A stretch of 64,000 bases of DNA from contig JASEEU010000001.1 of NCBI GenBank assembly GCA_030019445.1, positions 1 to 64,000 of the forward strand. Reading direction: 5' to 3'. A program made the translations under genes and the position numbers. The first letter of the stretch is position 1; each line of letters begins with the position of its first letter. A model generated the notes under the pieces. It worked only from the letters and a program-made list of their open reading frames with translations, did no database searches and was not told the origin of the DNA. Source of the DNA: Anaerosomatales bacterium (GTDB lineage Bacteria > Actinomycetota > Coriobacteriia > Anaerosomatales > Anaerosomataceae). Positions 36,059-43,853 of this stretch are shown one piece after another.

Positions 36059-38356
36059 ATGGTCGAGTTCGACCGATCCGCGTTCATCAGCAAGTTTCAG
36101 GAGGAGGCGACCGACCTCCTGCAGCGCCTCAACGAAGGCGTCATCACGCTCGAGGGCGATCCGGGCAACCGAGAGCTCATCGAGCAGATGCTGCGCGACG
36201 CACACACGCTCAAGGGCAGCTCCCGCATGGTGGGGCTGATGGATATCTCGGACATCGCCCACAAGCTCGAGGACATCATGGTCCGCATCCGGGACGGCGA
36301 GCTTGCGTACACGATGGAGATGTCCGATGCGTTCTTCGCCGCGCTGGACGCCATCGTGTACCTCACCGACAACGCGGGGAAGGACACGTCCGACCTCGAC
36401 CTTGACGGGCTCGTCGGACAGCTCGTCGGCATCGCCCGGCAGGGTCTCGCCGTCGAGGCGGCGGAGCCGGATGCGGCGGGTGCGACCGAGGGGGCGCAGG
36501 ACGAGGTCGTCGAGCTGACCGACGATGAGGCCGACGCCATCGAGGCCGCCGAGCGCGAAGCGCAGGAAGCGGGGCACGAAGGCCCGCAACGCCTCCAGCG
36601 CGACGACACGCTCACCACGCGGGTCCAGCACACGGTCCGCATCCGTACCTCGCAGGTCGACCGGCTCCTCAACCTCGTGAGCGAGGTCGTCATCTCGCAG
36701 ATAAAGGCCGAGCAACGCGCGCGGGAGATGCGCCGGATCCAGGCGCGCGTGCATGAGGCCAACCAGCTGTGGACGCGGATGAAGAGCCAGCTGGCCGCAG
36801 TGGCTGACGGCGGGACGGTCATCGAGGACGCCGAACTGCTCGACGAGGTGCTCGGCGAGCTGCGCAAATCGGCCAACTCAACCACCAAGGACTACATCGA
36901 GGACACGGCACGAGCGTCCACGGTCGTGTCCGACCTGCAGGAGCACTCGATGGCGCTGCGGATGCTGCCGGTCAGCACCGTCTTCAACACCTTCCCGCGC
37001 GCGATGCGCGACCTTGCGAGGCAGTACAAGAAGGATGTCGAGCTGACCATCGAGGGGGGCGACACCGAACTCGACAAGAAGGTGCTCGAGGAGATCAACG
37101 ACCCGCTCATCCACATCCTGCGCAATGCGGTCGACCACGGGATCGAGACCGCCGAGGAGCGCCTGAAGGCGGGCAAGCCGGCCGCCGGCACGATCCGGCT
37201 CGCCGCGCGGCAGGAAGGCGACCACATCGTCATCGAGATCGCCGATGACGGCGGCGGCATCGATCCGGAGAAGGTCCGGGCGGCGGCTGTCCGCAAGGGC
37301 TACATCACCGCCACCGAGGCCAAGTCGATGTCCGATCGGGAGGCGACGTACCTCATCTTCGAGGCCGGCTTCTCCACGAGCGCCATCATCACGGAGATCT
37401 CGGGACGCGGCGTCGGCATGGATGTGGTCCGGGAGTTCGTCGTCGAGAAGCTGAAGGGCTCGCTCGATGTCGACTCCAAGCTTGGTGAGGGGACGACGTT
37501 CCGCCTGACGATCCCGCTCACGCTCGCCATCATCCGGGCGCTCATGCTCACCGTGAGCGGTCAGACGTTCGCCCTGCCGACGGCGGCGATCGAGGAGACG
37601 CTGCGTGTCGAGCCGTCCGAGATCATCAAGGTCGAGGGGCGCGAGGTCATCCGCCGCCAGCGCCGTACGATCCCGCTCGTGCACCTGCGAGACGTGTTGG
37701 GTCTCGATGCCGTGCCGGCCGAGGGCCGGAAGATACCGATCGCGGTCGTGGGCTTCTCGGGGCACCGCATGGGGTTCATCGTGGACGCGTTCATCGGCGA
37801 GCAGCAGATCGTCATCAAGACGCTCGGCTCCCACCTCAAGCGGGTGGACAACGTCGCCGGAGTGACGGTGCTCGGGGCCGGCGAGGTCGTGCCGATCTTC
37901 AACGTGCCGGACCTCATGCAGCACGGACGCCGGATGGCGGGCATGCGCACGCGAAAGACGAAGGTGGAGGGCGAGCGGACGGCCGGCCCGCGGCGCATCC
38001 TCATCTGCGAGGACTCGTTCACGACACGGGAGCTCGAGCGGTCCATCTTCGAGGCAGCCGGCTACGAGGTCGAGACCGCCACGGACGGCGCGATCGGTCT
38101 CGCCAAGCTGCGTGAGGGGCTCAAGGTGGAGGCGGTCGTGACCGACGTTCAGATGCCGAACATGACCGGCTTCCAGCTCACGCGCGCCATCAAGTCCGAC
38201 GACCTGCTCAAGGCGATCCCCGTCGTGATCGTGACGTCGCTCGAGCGCGACGAGGAGAAGGCCGAGGGCATCGAAGCGGGCGCTGACGCTTACATCACGA
38301 AGTCGGTGTTCAACCAGGACACGCTGCTCGACACCGTCGAGCGGCTGATCCACTGA
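36059..38356 (+). CDS. cheA: CheA histidine kinase fused to a receiver domain
   Basis: 765 residues. Order: HPt domain with phospho-accepting His49 in RDAHTLKGSSRMVG; an acidic linker (about 135-185) with no clear P2; dimerisation helices; HATPase (ILRNAVDHGIETAEERL, EIADDGGGIDPEKV, GRGVGMDVVREFV); CheW-like P5 domain (GQTFALPTAAIEETL); and a C-terminal REC domain from about 640 with D695 in VVTDVQMP and K near 749. Such CheA-REC hybrids are typical of non-flagellar or pilus-type systems, where the REC domain can act as phosphate sink. Confidence 0.95.
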   Translation: MVEFDRSAFISKFQEEATDLLQRLNEGVITLEGDPGNRELIEQMLRDAHTLKGSSRMVGLMDISDIAHKLEDIMVRIRDGELAYTMEMSDAFFAALDAIVYLTDNAGKDTSDLDLDGLVGQLVGIARQGLAVEAAEPDAAGATEGAQDEVVELTDDEADAIEAAEREAQEAGHEGPQRLQRDDTLTTRVQHTVRIRTSQVDRLLNLVSEVVISQIKAEQRAREMRRIQARVHEANQLWTRMKSQLAAVADGGTVIEDAELLDEVLGELRKSANSTTKDYIEDTARASTVVSDLQEHSMALRMLPVSTVFNTFPRAMRDLARQYKKDVELTIEGGDTELDKKVLEEINDPLIHILRNAVDHGIETAEERLKAGKPAAGTIRLAARQEGDHIVIEIADDGGGIDPEKVRAAAVRKGYITATEAKSMSDREATYLIFEAGFSTSAIITEISGRGVGMDVVREFVVEKLKGSLDVDSKLGEGTTFRLTIPLTLAIIRALMLTVSGQTFALPTAAIEETLRVEPSEIIKVEGREVIRRQRRTIPLVHLRDVLGLDAVPAEGRKIPIAVVGFSGHRMGFIVDAFIGEQQIVIKTLGSHLKRVDNVAGVTVLGAGEVVPIFNVPDLMQHGRRMAGMRTRKTKVEGERTAGPRRILICEDSFTTRELERSIFEAAGYEVETATDGAIGLAKLREGLKVEAVVTDVQMPNMTGFQLTRAIKSDDLLKAIPVVIVTSLERDEEKAEGIEAGADAYITKSVFNQDTLLDTVERLIH

Positions 38357-38381
38357 GTCGGGGGACAGAGAGGGGGACCGC

Positions 38382-39434
38382 GTGGGCTCTGAGGCTGTGA
38401 TCAGGGTCGTCATCTGTGACGACTCGCTCGTCGCGCGCGAGATGCTCGCGCAGATCCTCGCGACCGATGACAACATCGAGGTCGTGGGCCAGGCGTCGGA
38501 TGGGCGCGAGGCTGTGGACATGGTCGCCCGGCTCAAACCGGATCTCGTGACGATGGACATCCACATGCCCAAGATGGACGGCCTCGAAGCGATCGAGCAC
38601 ATCATGGCGTACACGCCGACGCCGATCCTCGTGGTCTCGTCATCGGTCCACGGCGAGGGCATGGGGCGGGCCTTCGACGCGCTGACCGCGGGTGCCCTCG
38701 AGGTGCTGAAGAAGCCCGAGCCGCGCGATTGGGCCGACCTCGAGCGCATCGGCAGGGAGATCATCCGCAAGGTCAAGGTCCTCTCGCGCGTGCGGGTGAT
38801 CACGCACATCCGCGGTCGTCGGCGTCCGGTCCCCGTCGCACCGGTGCAGGTCTCGGCGGCGCGACCGATGCGCCGTTCGATCGTCGCCGTCGGTTCGTCG
38901 ACCGGCGGCCCGACGGCGCTGCTCGCGGTGCTCGGCCGGCTGCCGGCCGAGTTCCCCGTGCCCGTGGTGATCGCGCAGCACATCGCCGACGGCTTCATCC
39001 CGGGCCTCGTGGGATGGCTCGACGCCGGCTGCCGCATCACGGTCAAGGCGTCCGAGGACGGTGAGGAGTTGCACCCCGGCGTCGCGTACCTCGCGCCGAC
39101 CGGTCGCAACATCGTGGTGGAGGGAGGAGCCGCACGCTTCGTGGCGCCGCAGTCCGGGCAGCTCTACATCCCCTCGGCCGACACGCTGCTGCTCTCCGTA
39201 GCGCGCGAGTGCCGGGACCGCGCGATCGGCGTGCTGCTCACCGGGATGGGTGCCGACGGAGCGCTCGGCCTTAAGGCCGTGCGTGACGCCGGTGGTTCGA
39301 CCATCGCGCAAGACGAAGCGACCTCGACGGTGTTCGGCATGCCGAAGGCGGCCATCGACATGGGCGCCGCGCAGAAGGTGTTGCCCGTGCACGAGATCGC
39401 CGAGGAGCTCGAGCGGCTGCTCGTGAGCGTGTAG
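38382..39434 (+). CDS. cheB: Protein-glutamate methylesterase CheB
   Basis: 350 residues from a GTG. The REC domain has phosphoacceptor D59 (DLVTMDIHMPKMDGLEAIE). The C-terminal esterase shows the Ser-His-Asp triad: AVGSSTGGPTALLAVL near 168, IAQHIADGF near 198 and LTGMGADGALG near 290. It demethylates or deamidates the MCP, opposing CheR. It is the last gene of the chemosensory operon; no cheD, cheC or cheZ follows, and no hairpin terminator is evident before murI. Confidence 0.96.
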   Translation: MGSEAVIRVVICDDSLVAREMLAQILATDDNIEVVGQASDGREAVDMVARLKPDLVTMDIHMPKMDGLEAIEHIMAYTPTPILVVSSSVHGEGMGRAFDALTAGALEVLKKPEPRDWADLERIGREIIRKVKVLSRVRVITHIRGRRRPVPVAPVQVSAARPMRRSIVAVGSSTGGPTALLAVLGRLPAEFPVPVVIAQHIADGFIPGLVGWLDAGCRITVKASEDGEELHPGVAYLAPTGRNIVVEGGAARFVAPQSGQLYIPSADTLLLSVARECRDRAIGVLLTGMGADGALGLKAVRDAGGSTIAQDEATSTVFGMPKAAIDMGAAQKVLPVHEIAEELERLLVSV

Positions 39435-39451
39435 CCGGGCGTCGCCAGGGC

Positions 39452-39457
39452 TATACT
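39452..39457 (+). promoter_or_regulatory. -10 box of murI, leaderless mRNA predicted
   Basis: TATACT ends 6 nt before the murI ATG (39464), which has no Shine-Dalgarno sequence. The RNA should start at or within a base or so of the start codon. Confidence 0.5.
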
Positions 39458-39463
39458 GCTTGC

Positions 39464-40390
39464 ATGCGCACACTTCCTATCGGCGTCTTCGATTCCGGGC
39501 TCGGCGGGCTGACCGTCGTCAAGGAGCTCGCGGCCGCCCTCCCCGGCGAATCGCTCGTCTACGTGGGCGATACGGCGCGCTGCCCGTACGGTCCCCGGGA
39601 GGCCGATGAGGTCCGGCGGTTCGTGCTCGAGATCGGCGAGTTCCTCGCGCGTCAGCCCGTGAAGCTCATCGTCATCGCGTGCAACACCGCCACCGCCGCC
39701 GGCCTCGCGCTTGCGCAGCGCGTGTTCGACGTGCCGGTCGTGGGCGTGATCGAGCCCGGTGCGCGCGCGGCGGTCAAGGCGACCGTGAACCGCAGCGTCG
39801 GAGTCATCGGGACGGTCGGCACCGTGGAGTCCGGCGCCTACAGTCGCGCCGTCCGCGCGCTCGATGCCGGGGTCACCGTGTTCTCGCTCGCGACGCCGCG
39901 CTTCGTGGACGTGGTGGAGGCGGGGTTGCGGATGGGGCCCGGGACGCTCGAGGACTGGCTGTCGAGCACGACCGAGGTCTTCATCCGTCCCTCCTTCTAC
40001 GAGATGGCGCGCGACTACCTGAACCCGCTCAAGCGTAACGGTATCGACACGCTCGTCCTCGGTTGCACCCACTTCCCGCTGCTCGCCACGGCGATCCAGC
40101 AGGTCGTTGGTTCCGGTGTGCGACTGATCTCCTCGGCCGAGGAGACCGCCCGCGAGGTCGCCGCGACGCTTGACGCCCGGGACCAGCTCGCGGAGCCCGG
40201 CGGCGACGTGACGCGCCGCTACGTGACGACGGGCGACGTCGGGGAGTTCCGCAAGCTCGGCTCGCGCGTGCTGCGCGAGCGCATCCCGGCAGCCGAGCAC
40301 GTGCCCGTCGCCGCACTCGAGGCGCTCGGCGATCCGGATCACGCCCCCGCGTCGTACGCCGAGGGACATGCGGCGGGGGAGGACGCATGA
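39464..40390 (+). CDS. murI: Glutamate racemase
   Basis: 308 residues. Makes D-glutamate for peptidoglycan. The family start IGVFDSGLGGLTVVKEL, the first catalytic Cys in VIACNTATAAGLA (about 72-84) and the second in VLGCTHFPLL (about 198-207) are present. The C-terminal 30 residues beyond about 275 are an extension. It ends in an ATGA overlap with the MBL gene, starting a four-gene housekeeping run (murI-MBL-rph-rdgB) common in Gram-positives. Confidence 0.96.
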   Translation: MRTLPIGVFDSGLGGLTVVKELAAALPGESLVYVGDTARCPYGPREADEVRRFVLEIGEFLARQPVKLIVIACNTATAAGLALAQRVFDVPVVGVIEPGARAAVKATVNRSVGVIGTVGTVESGAYSRAVRALDAGVTVFSLATPRFVDVVEAGLRMGPGTLEDWLSSTTEVFIRPSFYEMARDYLNPLKRNGIDTLVLGCTHFPLLATAIQQVVGSGVRLISSAEETAREVAATLDARDQLAEPGGDVTRRYVTTGDVGEFRKLGSRVLRERIPAAEHVPVAALEALGDPDHAPASYAEGHAAGEDA

Positions 40391-41151
40391 GGCTGACGGT
40401 CCTGGGGTCGGCCGCAAGCTACGCCGATGCGCGCCGGGCCTGTGCCGGATACCTCATCGAGGCCGGCGGGACGAGCCTCATGCTCGACTGCGGCAACGGA
40501 GCGCTCGCCAACCTCGGCGTCCTGGCCGACCCCGTCGCTCTCGACGCCGTGTTCATCTCGCACGAGCACCCCGACCACTTCGCGGACCTCTACGCGCTGC
40601 AGGCCGCGCTGCGCTACGCGCCGGCCGGTCCCGCGCCCGCGCTCCCGCTCTTCCTCCCCCCGGGGCTGGCCGAGCGCCTGACCTGCCTGCTCACCGAGCA
40701 CGGCCGGGAAGAGTGGGCTGCGGCGTTCATGGTGCGAGAGCTCGTCGACGGCCGTACGGAGCGCGTCGGCGCGCTCACCGTGACGCCGTGGCTGGTGGAT
40801 CACACCGAGCGCACGTTCGCGCTCGTAGTGCGCCAGGACGACGCGACGCTGTGCTACACGGCCGACACCGCGCTCGGCGAGCCGGCCCGCGCGGCCGCGC
40901 GCGGCGCCGACGTGCTGCTCGCCGAGGCGACGCTCCCGGAGGAGTACGCGGGGCGGGCGGCGCACATGACGCCGGCCCAAGCGGGGGATCTCGCCGACAG
41001 CGCGGGCGCACGCACGCTCGTGCTCACGCATCTGTGGCCGACCATCGACCGGGCTGTGGCGGCGGACGAGGCGCAATCCCGGTTCTCCGGGCGTGTTATC
41101 GTGGCCGAGGAACTGATGACCATCGACGTCGAGTCCCACGGATCGGGGTGA
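40387..41151 (+). CDS. MBL-fold metallohydrolase
   Basis: 254 residues. The metallo-beta-lactamase zinc motif HEHPDHFADL lies near 59-68, with GSAASYADARRACAGYLI at the front, a YTADTAL motif in the middle and LTHLWPT near the end. This pattern resembles RNase Z-like or phosphodiesterase (ElaC/CpdA-like) subgroups. The substrate is not known. Between murI and rph, with overlap on one side and a 4-nt gap on the other. Confidence 0.88.
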   Translation: MRLTVLGSAASYADARRACAGYLIEAGGTSLMLDCGNGALANLGVLADPVALDAVFISHEHPDHFADLYALQAALRYAPAGPAPALPLFLPPGLAERLTCLLTEHGREEWAAAFMVRELVDGRTERVGALTVTPWLVDHTERTFALVVRQDDATLCYTADTALGEPARAAARGADVLLAEATLPEEYAGRAAHMTPAQAGDLADSAGARTLVLTHLWPTIDRAVAADEAQSRFSGRVIVAEELMTIDVESHGSG

Positions 41152-41155
41152 CGGC

Positions 41156-41899
41156 ATGGAGCGAAGCGGCGGGCGCGCGAACGACGCGCTGCGACCGGTG
41201 CGCGTGACGCGGCGCTATCTGAAGCACGCGCATGGTTCATGCATGATCGAGCTCGGGGACACGAGAGTGCTCTGCGCGGCGACGATCAGCGACGGCGTGG
41301 CGGTGTGGCGCCGCGGGTCGGGGCTCGGCTGGGTGACCGCCGAGTACGCGATGCTGCCGGCGTCCACGCACACGCGCTCGCGACGCGACGTCTCGCTCGG
41401 CGCGCCTTCGGGGCGCACGCACGAGATACAGCGGCTCATCGGGCGTTCGCTGCGCACCGTCATCGACATGGCCGGCATGGGCGGCGAGTACACGATGAAC
41501 GTCGACTGCGACGTCATCCAGGCGGACGGCGGAACCCGCACGGCCGCCATCACGGGCGCCTTCATCGCCGCGCACGACGCGCTCGCGCGGTGGCGCGACG
41601 CCGGGCGTATCGCCGAGCTGCCGGTCATCGACTATGTCGCGGCGACGTCCGTCGGGATGGTGGACGGGGTCGTGATGCTCGACCTCGACTATGCCGAGGA
41701 CAGCGTCGCCGAGATCGACATGAACGTCGTCGCTGACGGCAAGGGTCGGTTCATCGAGGTGCAGGGCACCGGCGAGCGCACGCCGTTCGACCGCGCTCGG
41801 CTCGACGAGATGCTCGACCTCGCGCTGACCGGGACCGAACGGCTCGTAGCCATCCAGCGCGAGGTCCTCGGCTCCGACCTCGAGGTGTACGGTGCCTGA
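41156..41899 (+). CDS. rph: Ribonuclease PH
   Basis: 247 residues. Phosphorolytic 3' exonuclease that trims tRNA precursors. The start (RPVRVTRRYLKHAHGSCMIE), WVTAEYAMLPASTHTRSRRD, the phosphate-binding SLGAPSGRTHEIQRLIGRSL and DVIQADGGTRTAAITGA are clear. It overlaps rdgB by 8 nt, an arrangement seen in many bacteria. The tRNA cluster just downstream fits its function, though adjacency may be chance. Confidence 0.96.
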   Translation: MERSGGRANDALRPVRVTRRYLKHAHGSCMIELGDTRVLCAATISDGVAVWRRGSGLGWVTAEYAMLPASTHTRSRRDVSLGAPSGRTHEIQRLIGRSLRTVIDMAGMGGEYTMNVDCDVIQADGGTRTAAITGAFIAAHDALARWRDAGRIAELPVIDYVAATSVGMVDGVVMLDLDYAEDSVAEIDMNVVADGKGRFIEVQGTGERTPFDRARLDEMLDLALTGTERLVAIQREVLGSDLEVYGA

Positions 41900-42497
41900 G
41901 CGGGTCGTCGTCGCCACGGCGAACCGCGGCAAGCTCGCTGAGATCCGCTCGGCGCTCGCGTTCACCGGATGGGAGTTCGTGACCGCCGCCGATCTGGGCG
42001 CCGATCCGCTCGACGTCGAGGAGACCGGCGACACGTTCGCCGCCAACGCGCGGCTCAAGGCGCACGCATACCACGAGCGCTTCGGTCTTCCCGCGCTCGC
42101 CGACGACAGCGGCCTCCAGGTCGACGCGCTTGACGGAGCGCCGGGGGTGTACTCGTCGCGGTACGCGGGACCCGCGGCGACCGACGCCGACAACAACGCC
42201 CGACTGCTCTCAGAGCTCGAGAGCGTCCCCTCCGGGCGGCGCACCGCACGATTCCGCAGCGTGGTCGTGCTGGTGGACGCGGGGGGAGCGGAGACGCTCG
42301 CCGAGGGTGCATGCGAGGGCGCGATCGGTTTCGAGGCGCGCGGGGCGGGTGGGTTCGGGTATGACCCGCTCTTCCTTCCGGTGGCGACGCCGGGACGGAC
42401 GATGGCCGAGCTCGAGATGGCCGAGAAGAACGCCATCAGCCACCGCGGTGCTGCGCTCCGTGCGCTCGCCGGGGCACTGCGCGACCGAGGGTGGTAG
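41892..42497 (+). CDS. rdgB: XTP/dITP pyrophosphatase (RdgB/HAM1 family)
   Basis: 201 residues from a GTG. House-cleaning enzyme that hydrolyses dITP, dXTP and ITP to monophosphates. Motifs: VVATANRGKLAEIRSAL at the N-terminus (substrate loop), ETGDTFAANARLKA, LADDSGLQVDALDGAPGVYS and the C-terminal SHRGAALRAL. With endonuclease V at 24.3 kb the window holds both a sanitiser and a repair enzyme for deaminated purines. Confidence 0.96.
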   Translation: MPERVVVATANRGKLAEIRSALAFTGWEFVTAADLGADPLDVEETGDTFAANARLKAHAYHERFGLPALADDSGLQVDALDGAPGVYSSRYAGPAATDADNNARLLSELESVPSGRRTARFRSVVVLVDAGGAETLAEGACEGAIGFEARGAGGFGYDPLFLPVATPGRTMAELEMAEKNAISHRGAALRALAGALRDRGW

Positions 42498-42512
42498 GCG
42501 CCCCGCTCGCAT

Positions 42513-42541
42513 TTGCCGAGGTCTCCCGGGCACCCTATACT
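42513..42541 (+). promoter_or_regulatory. Promoter of the tRNA cluster
   Basis: TTGCCG (42513-42518) and TATACT (42536-42541) with a 17-nt spacer, 36 nt before the first tRNA. The clearest sigma-70-type promoter in the window. Confidence 0.7.
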
Positions 42542-42576
42542 ATCTCTGCTGTCCGCCAGGATGGCGGGCACCGGGT

Positions 42577-42653
42577 CGGGCCGTGGCGCAGTTTGGTAGC
42601 GCATCTGCTTTGGGAGCAGAGGGTCGTCGGTTCGAATCCGGCCGGCCCGACCA
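42577..42653 (+). tRNA. tRNA-Pro (anticodon TGG)
   Basis: Acceptor CGGGCCG pairs with CGGCCCG; anticodon stem TCTGC/GCAGA encloses the loop TTTGGGA with TGG at 42611-42613; T arm has GGTTCGAATCC; CCA is encoded. First of four tRNA genes in a row. Confidence 0.97.
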
Positions 42654-42658
42654 AGGAT

Positions 42659-42734
<76 letters not shown>

Positions 42735-42796
42735 TTGACAACCAACGCGCCCCGCGGGTACCGTATCGCTTCGGCACCCTGGTGGGCGACGCATAC

Positions 42797-42873
42797 GCGC
42801 CCGTAGCTCAGCTGGATAGAGCAAGAGACTTCTAATCTCTAGGTCGGGGGTTCGAATCCCTCCGGGCGTGCCA
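42797..42873 (+). tRNA. tRNA-Arg (anticodon TCT)
   Basis: Acceptor GCGCCCG with CGGGCGT (terminal G-U), anticodon stem AGAGA/TCTCT around CTTCTAA, T arm GGTTCGAATCC, encoded CCA. It reads AGA/AGG, codons that are rare in most genes here but present in the left-end foreign-looking genes. Confidence 0.96.
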
Positions 42874-42883
42874 TTGAAAACGT

Positions 42884-42961
42884 GGTGGGTGTAGCTCAGT
42901 TGGTTAGAGCGTCGGACTGTGGCTCCGAAGGTCGCGGGTTCGAGTCCCGTTACCCACCCCA
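42884..42961 (+). tRNA. tRNA-His (anticodon GTG)
   Basis: Acceptor GTGGGTG with TACCCAC, the extra 5' G (42884) opposite the discriminator C as required for histidine tRNA, anticodon loop CTGTGGC, T arm GGTTCGAGTCC, encoded CCA. Confidence 0.96.
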
Positions 42962-42978
42962 GCATATTCGCCCCGCAT

Positions 42979-43006
42979 TTGCACATCGCCGCAAAGTCGG
43001 TAGAAT
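42979..43006 (+). promoter_or_regulatory. Promoter of tRNA-Lys
   Basis: TTGCAC (42979-42984) and TAGAAT (43001-43006), spacer 16 nt, 13 nt before the tRNA. It gives tRNA-Lys its own start despite lying in the cluster. Confidence 0.6.
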
Positions 43007-43019
43007 GACGGGGCTGCAC

Positions 43020-43095
<76 letters not shown>

Positions 43096-43247
43096 TCGCA
43101 TCATCCGGAAGTCGGTCCCAGGCGGGCCGGCTTTCGCGTTTCTCGGCGCTTCGCTCGCCGCCGCACGGGAGCGCGGCCACCACCGCGTCGTTCCCGCTCG
43201 GGTACGTAGCTCACAGGAGTCCTGCGACCCGGAAGGGGGCGCCGAGC

Positions 43248-43778
43248 ATGAAGGATGACCAGCAGGTGCGTGCGAACTACATCCGGTTCTTCGGGATGAT
43301 CGTCACGTCGATGGCCGTCATGTACGTGCTCATGTATCTCAACTCGTACGACATCCTCGGCCACGCGTGGTTCAGCGAGACGCGGCTGTTCATGACGATG
43401 GTCATGGGTGGCGCGATGATGGTCGTGATGTTCTCGTACATGGCGCGGATGTACCGCGACACCAGGGCGAACGTCGCCATCTTCGTGGTCGCCGCGCTGC
43501 TGCTCGGTGCGGGCATCGGGCTCGTGCGCACCCAGACGACGGTCACGGGCGTCGACTACATGGAGGGCATGATCCCACACCATTCCATCGCGATCCTGAC
43601 GAGCGAGCGTGCTGACATCGACGACGTGCGGGTGCGCGAGCTCGCCGACGAGATCATCGCAGCGCAGCGCCGCGAGATAGCCGAGATGGAGTGGCTCATC
43701 GATGACATCCGGACCAACGGCGCCGCCACCACCGCCGAGGAGGCCGACGCGCGACCGGTTCCCGACTTCTCGCCGTAG
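43248..43778 (+). CDS. DUF305-containing membrane protein
   Basis: 176 residues from the ATG at 43248. Three membrane spans occupy about 10-105 (YIRFFGMIVTSMAVMYVLMY, then LFMTMVMGGAMMVVMFSYMA and VAIFVVAALLLGAGIG). The C-terminal DUF305 part has the conserved MEGMIPHHSIAILTSERA with its His pair and Met residues, often linked to copper or other metal handling. It lies 152 nt after tRNA-Lys. DUF305 proteins with an N-terminal membrane domain are common; a metal role is inference. Confidence 0.87.
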   Translation: MKDDQQVRANYIRFFGMIVTSMAVMYVLMYLNSYDILGHAWFSETRLFMTMVMGGAMMVVMFSYMARMYRDTRANVAIFVVAALLLGAGIGLVRTQTTVTGVDYMEGMIPHHSIAILTSERADIDDVRVRELADEIIAAQRREIAEMEWLIDDIRTNGAATTAEEADARPVPDFSP

Positions 43779-43853
43779 CGGCATACCGTCGTTTGCCGCG
43801 TCGGGGCTAATGGTATCTTCTCGGCAGTGACCGCAACGGACCCGGGGTAGTGG

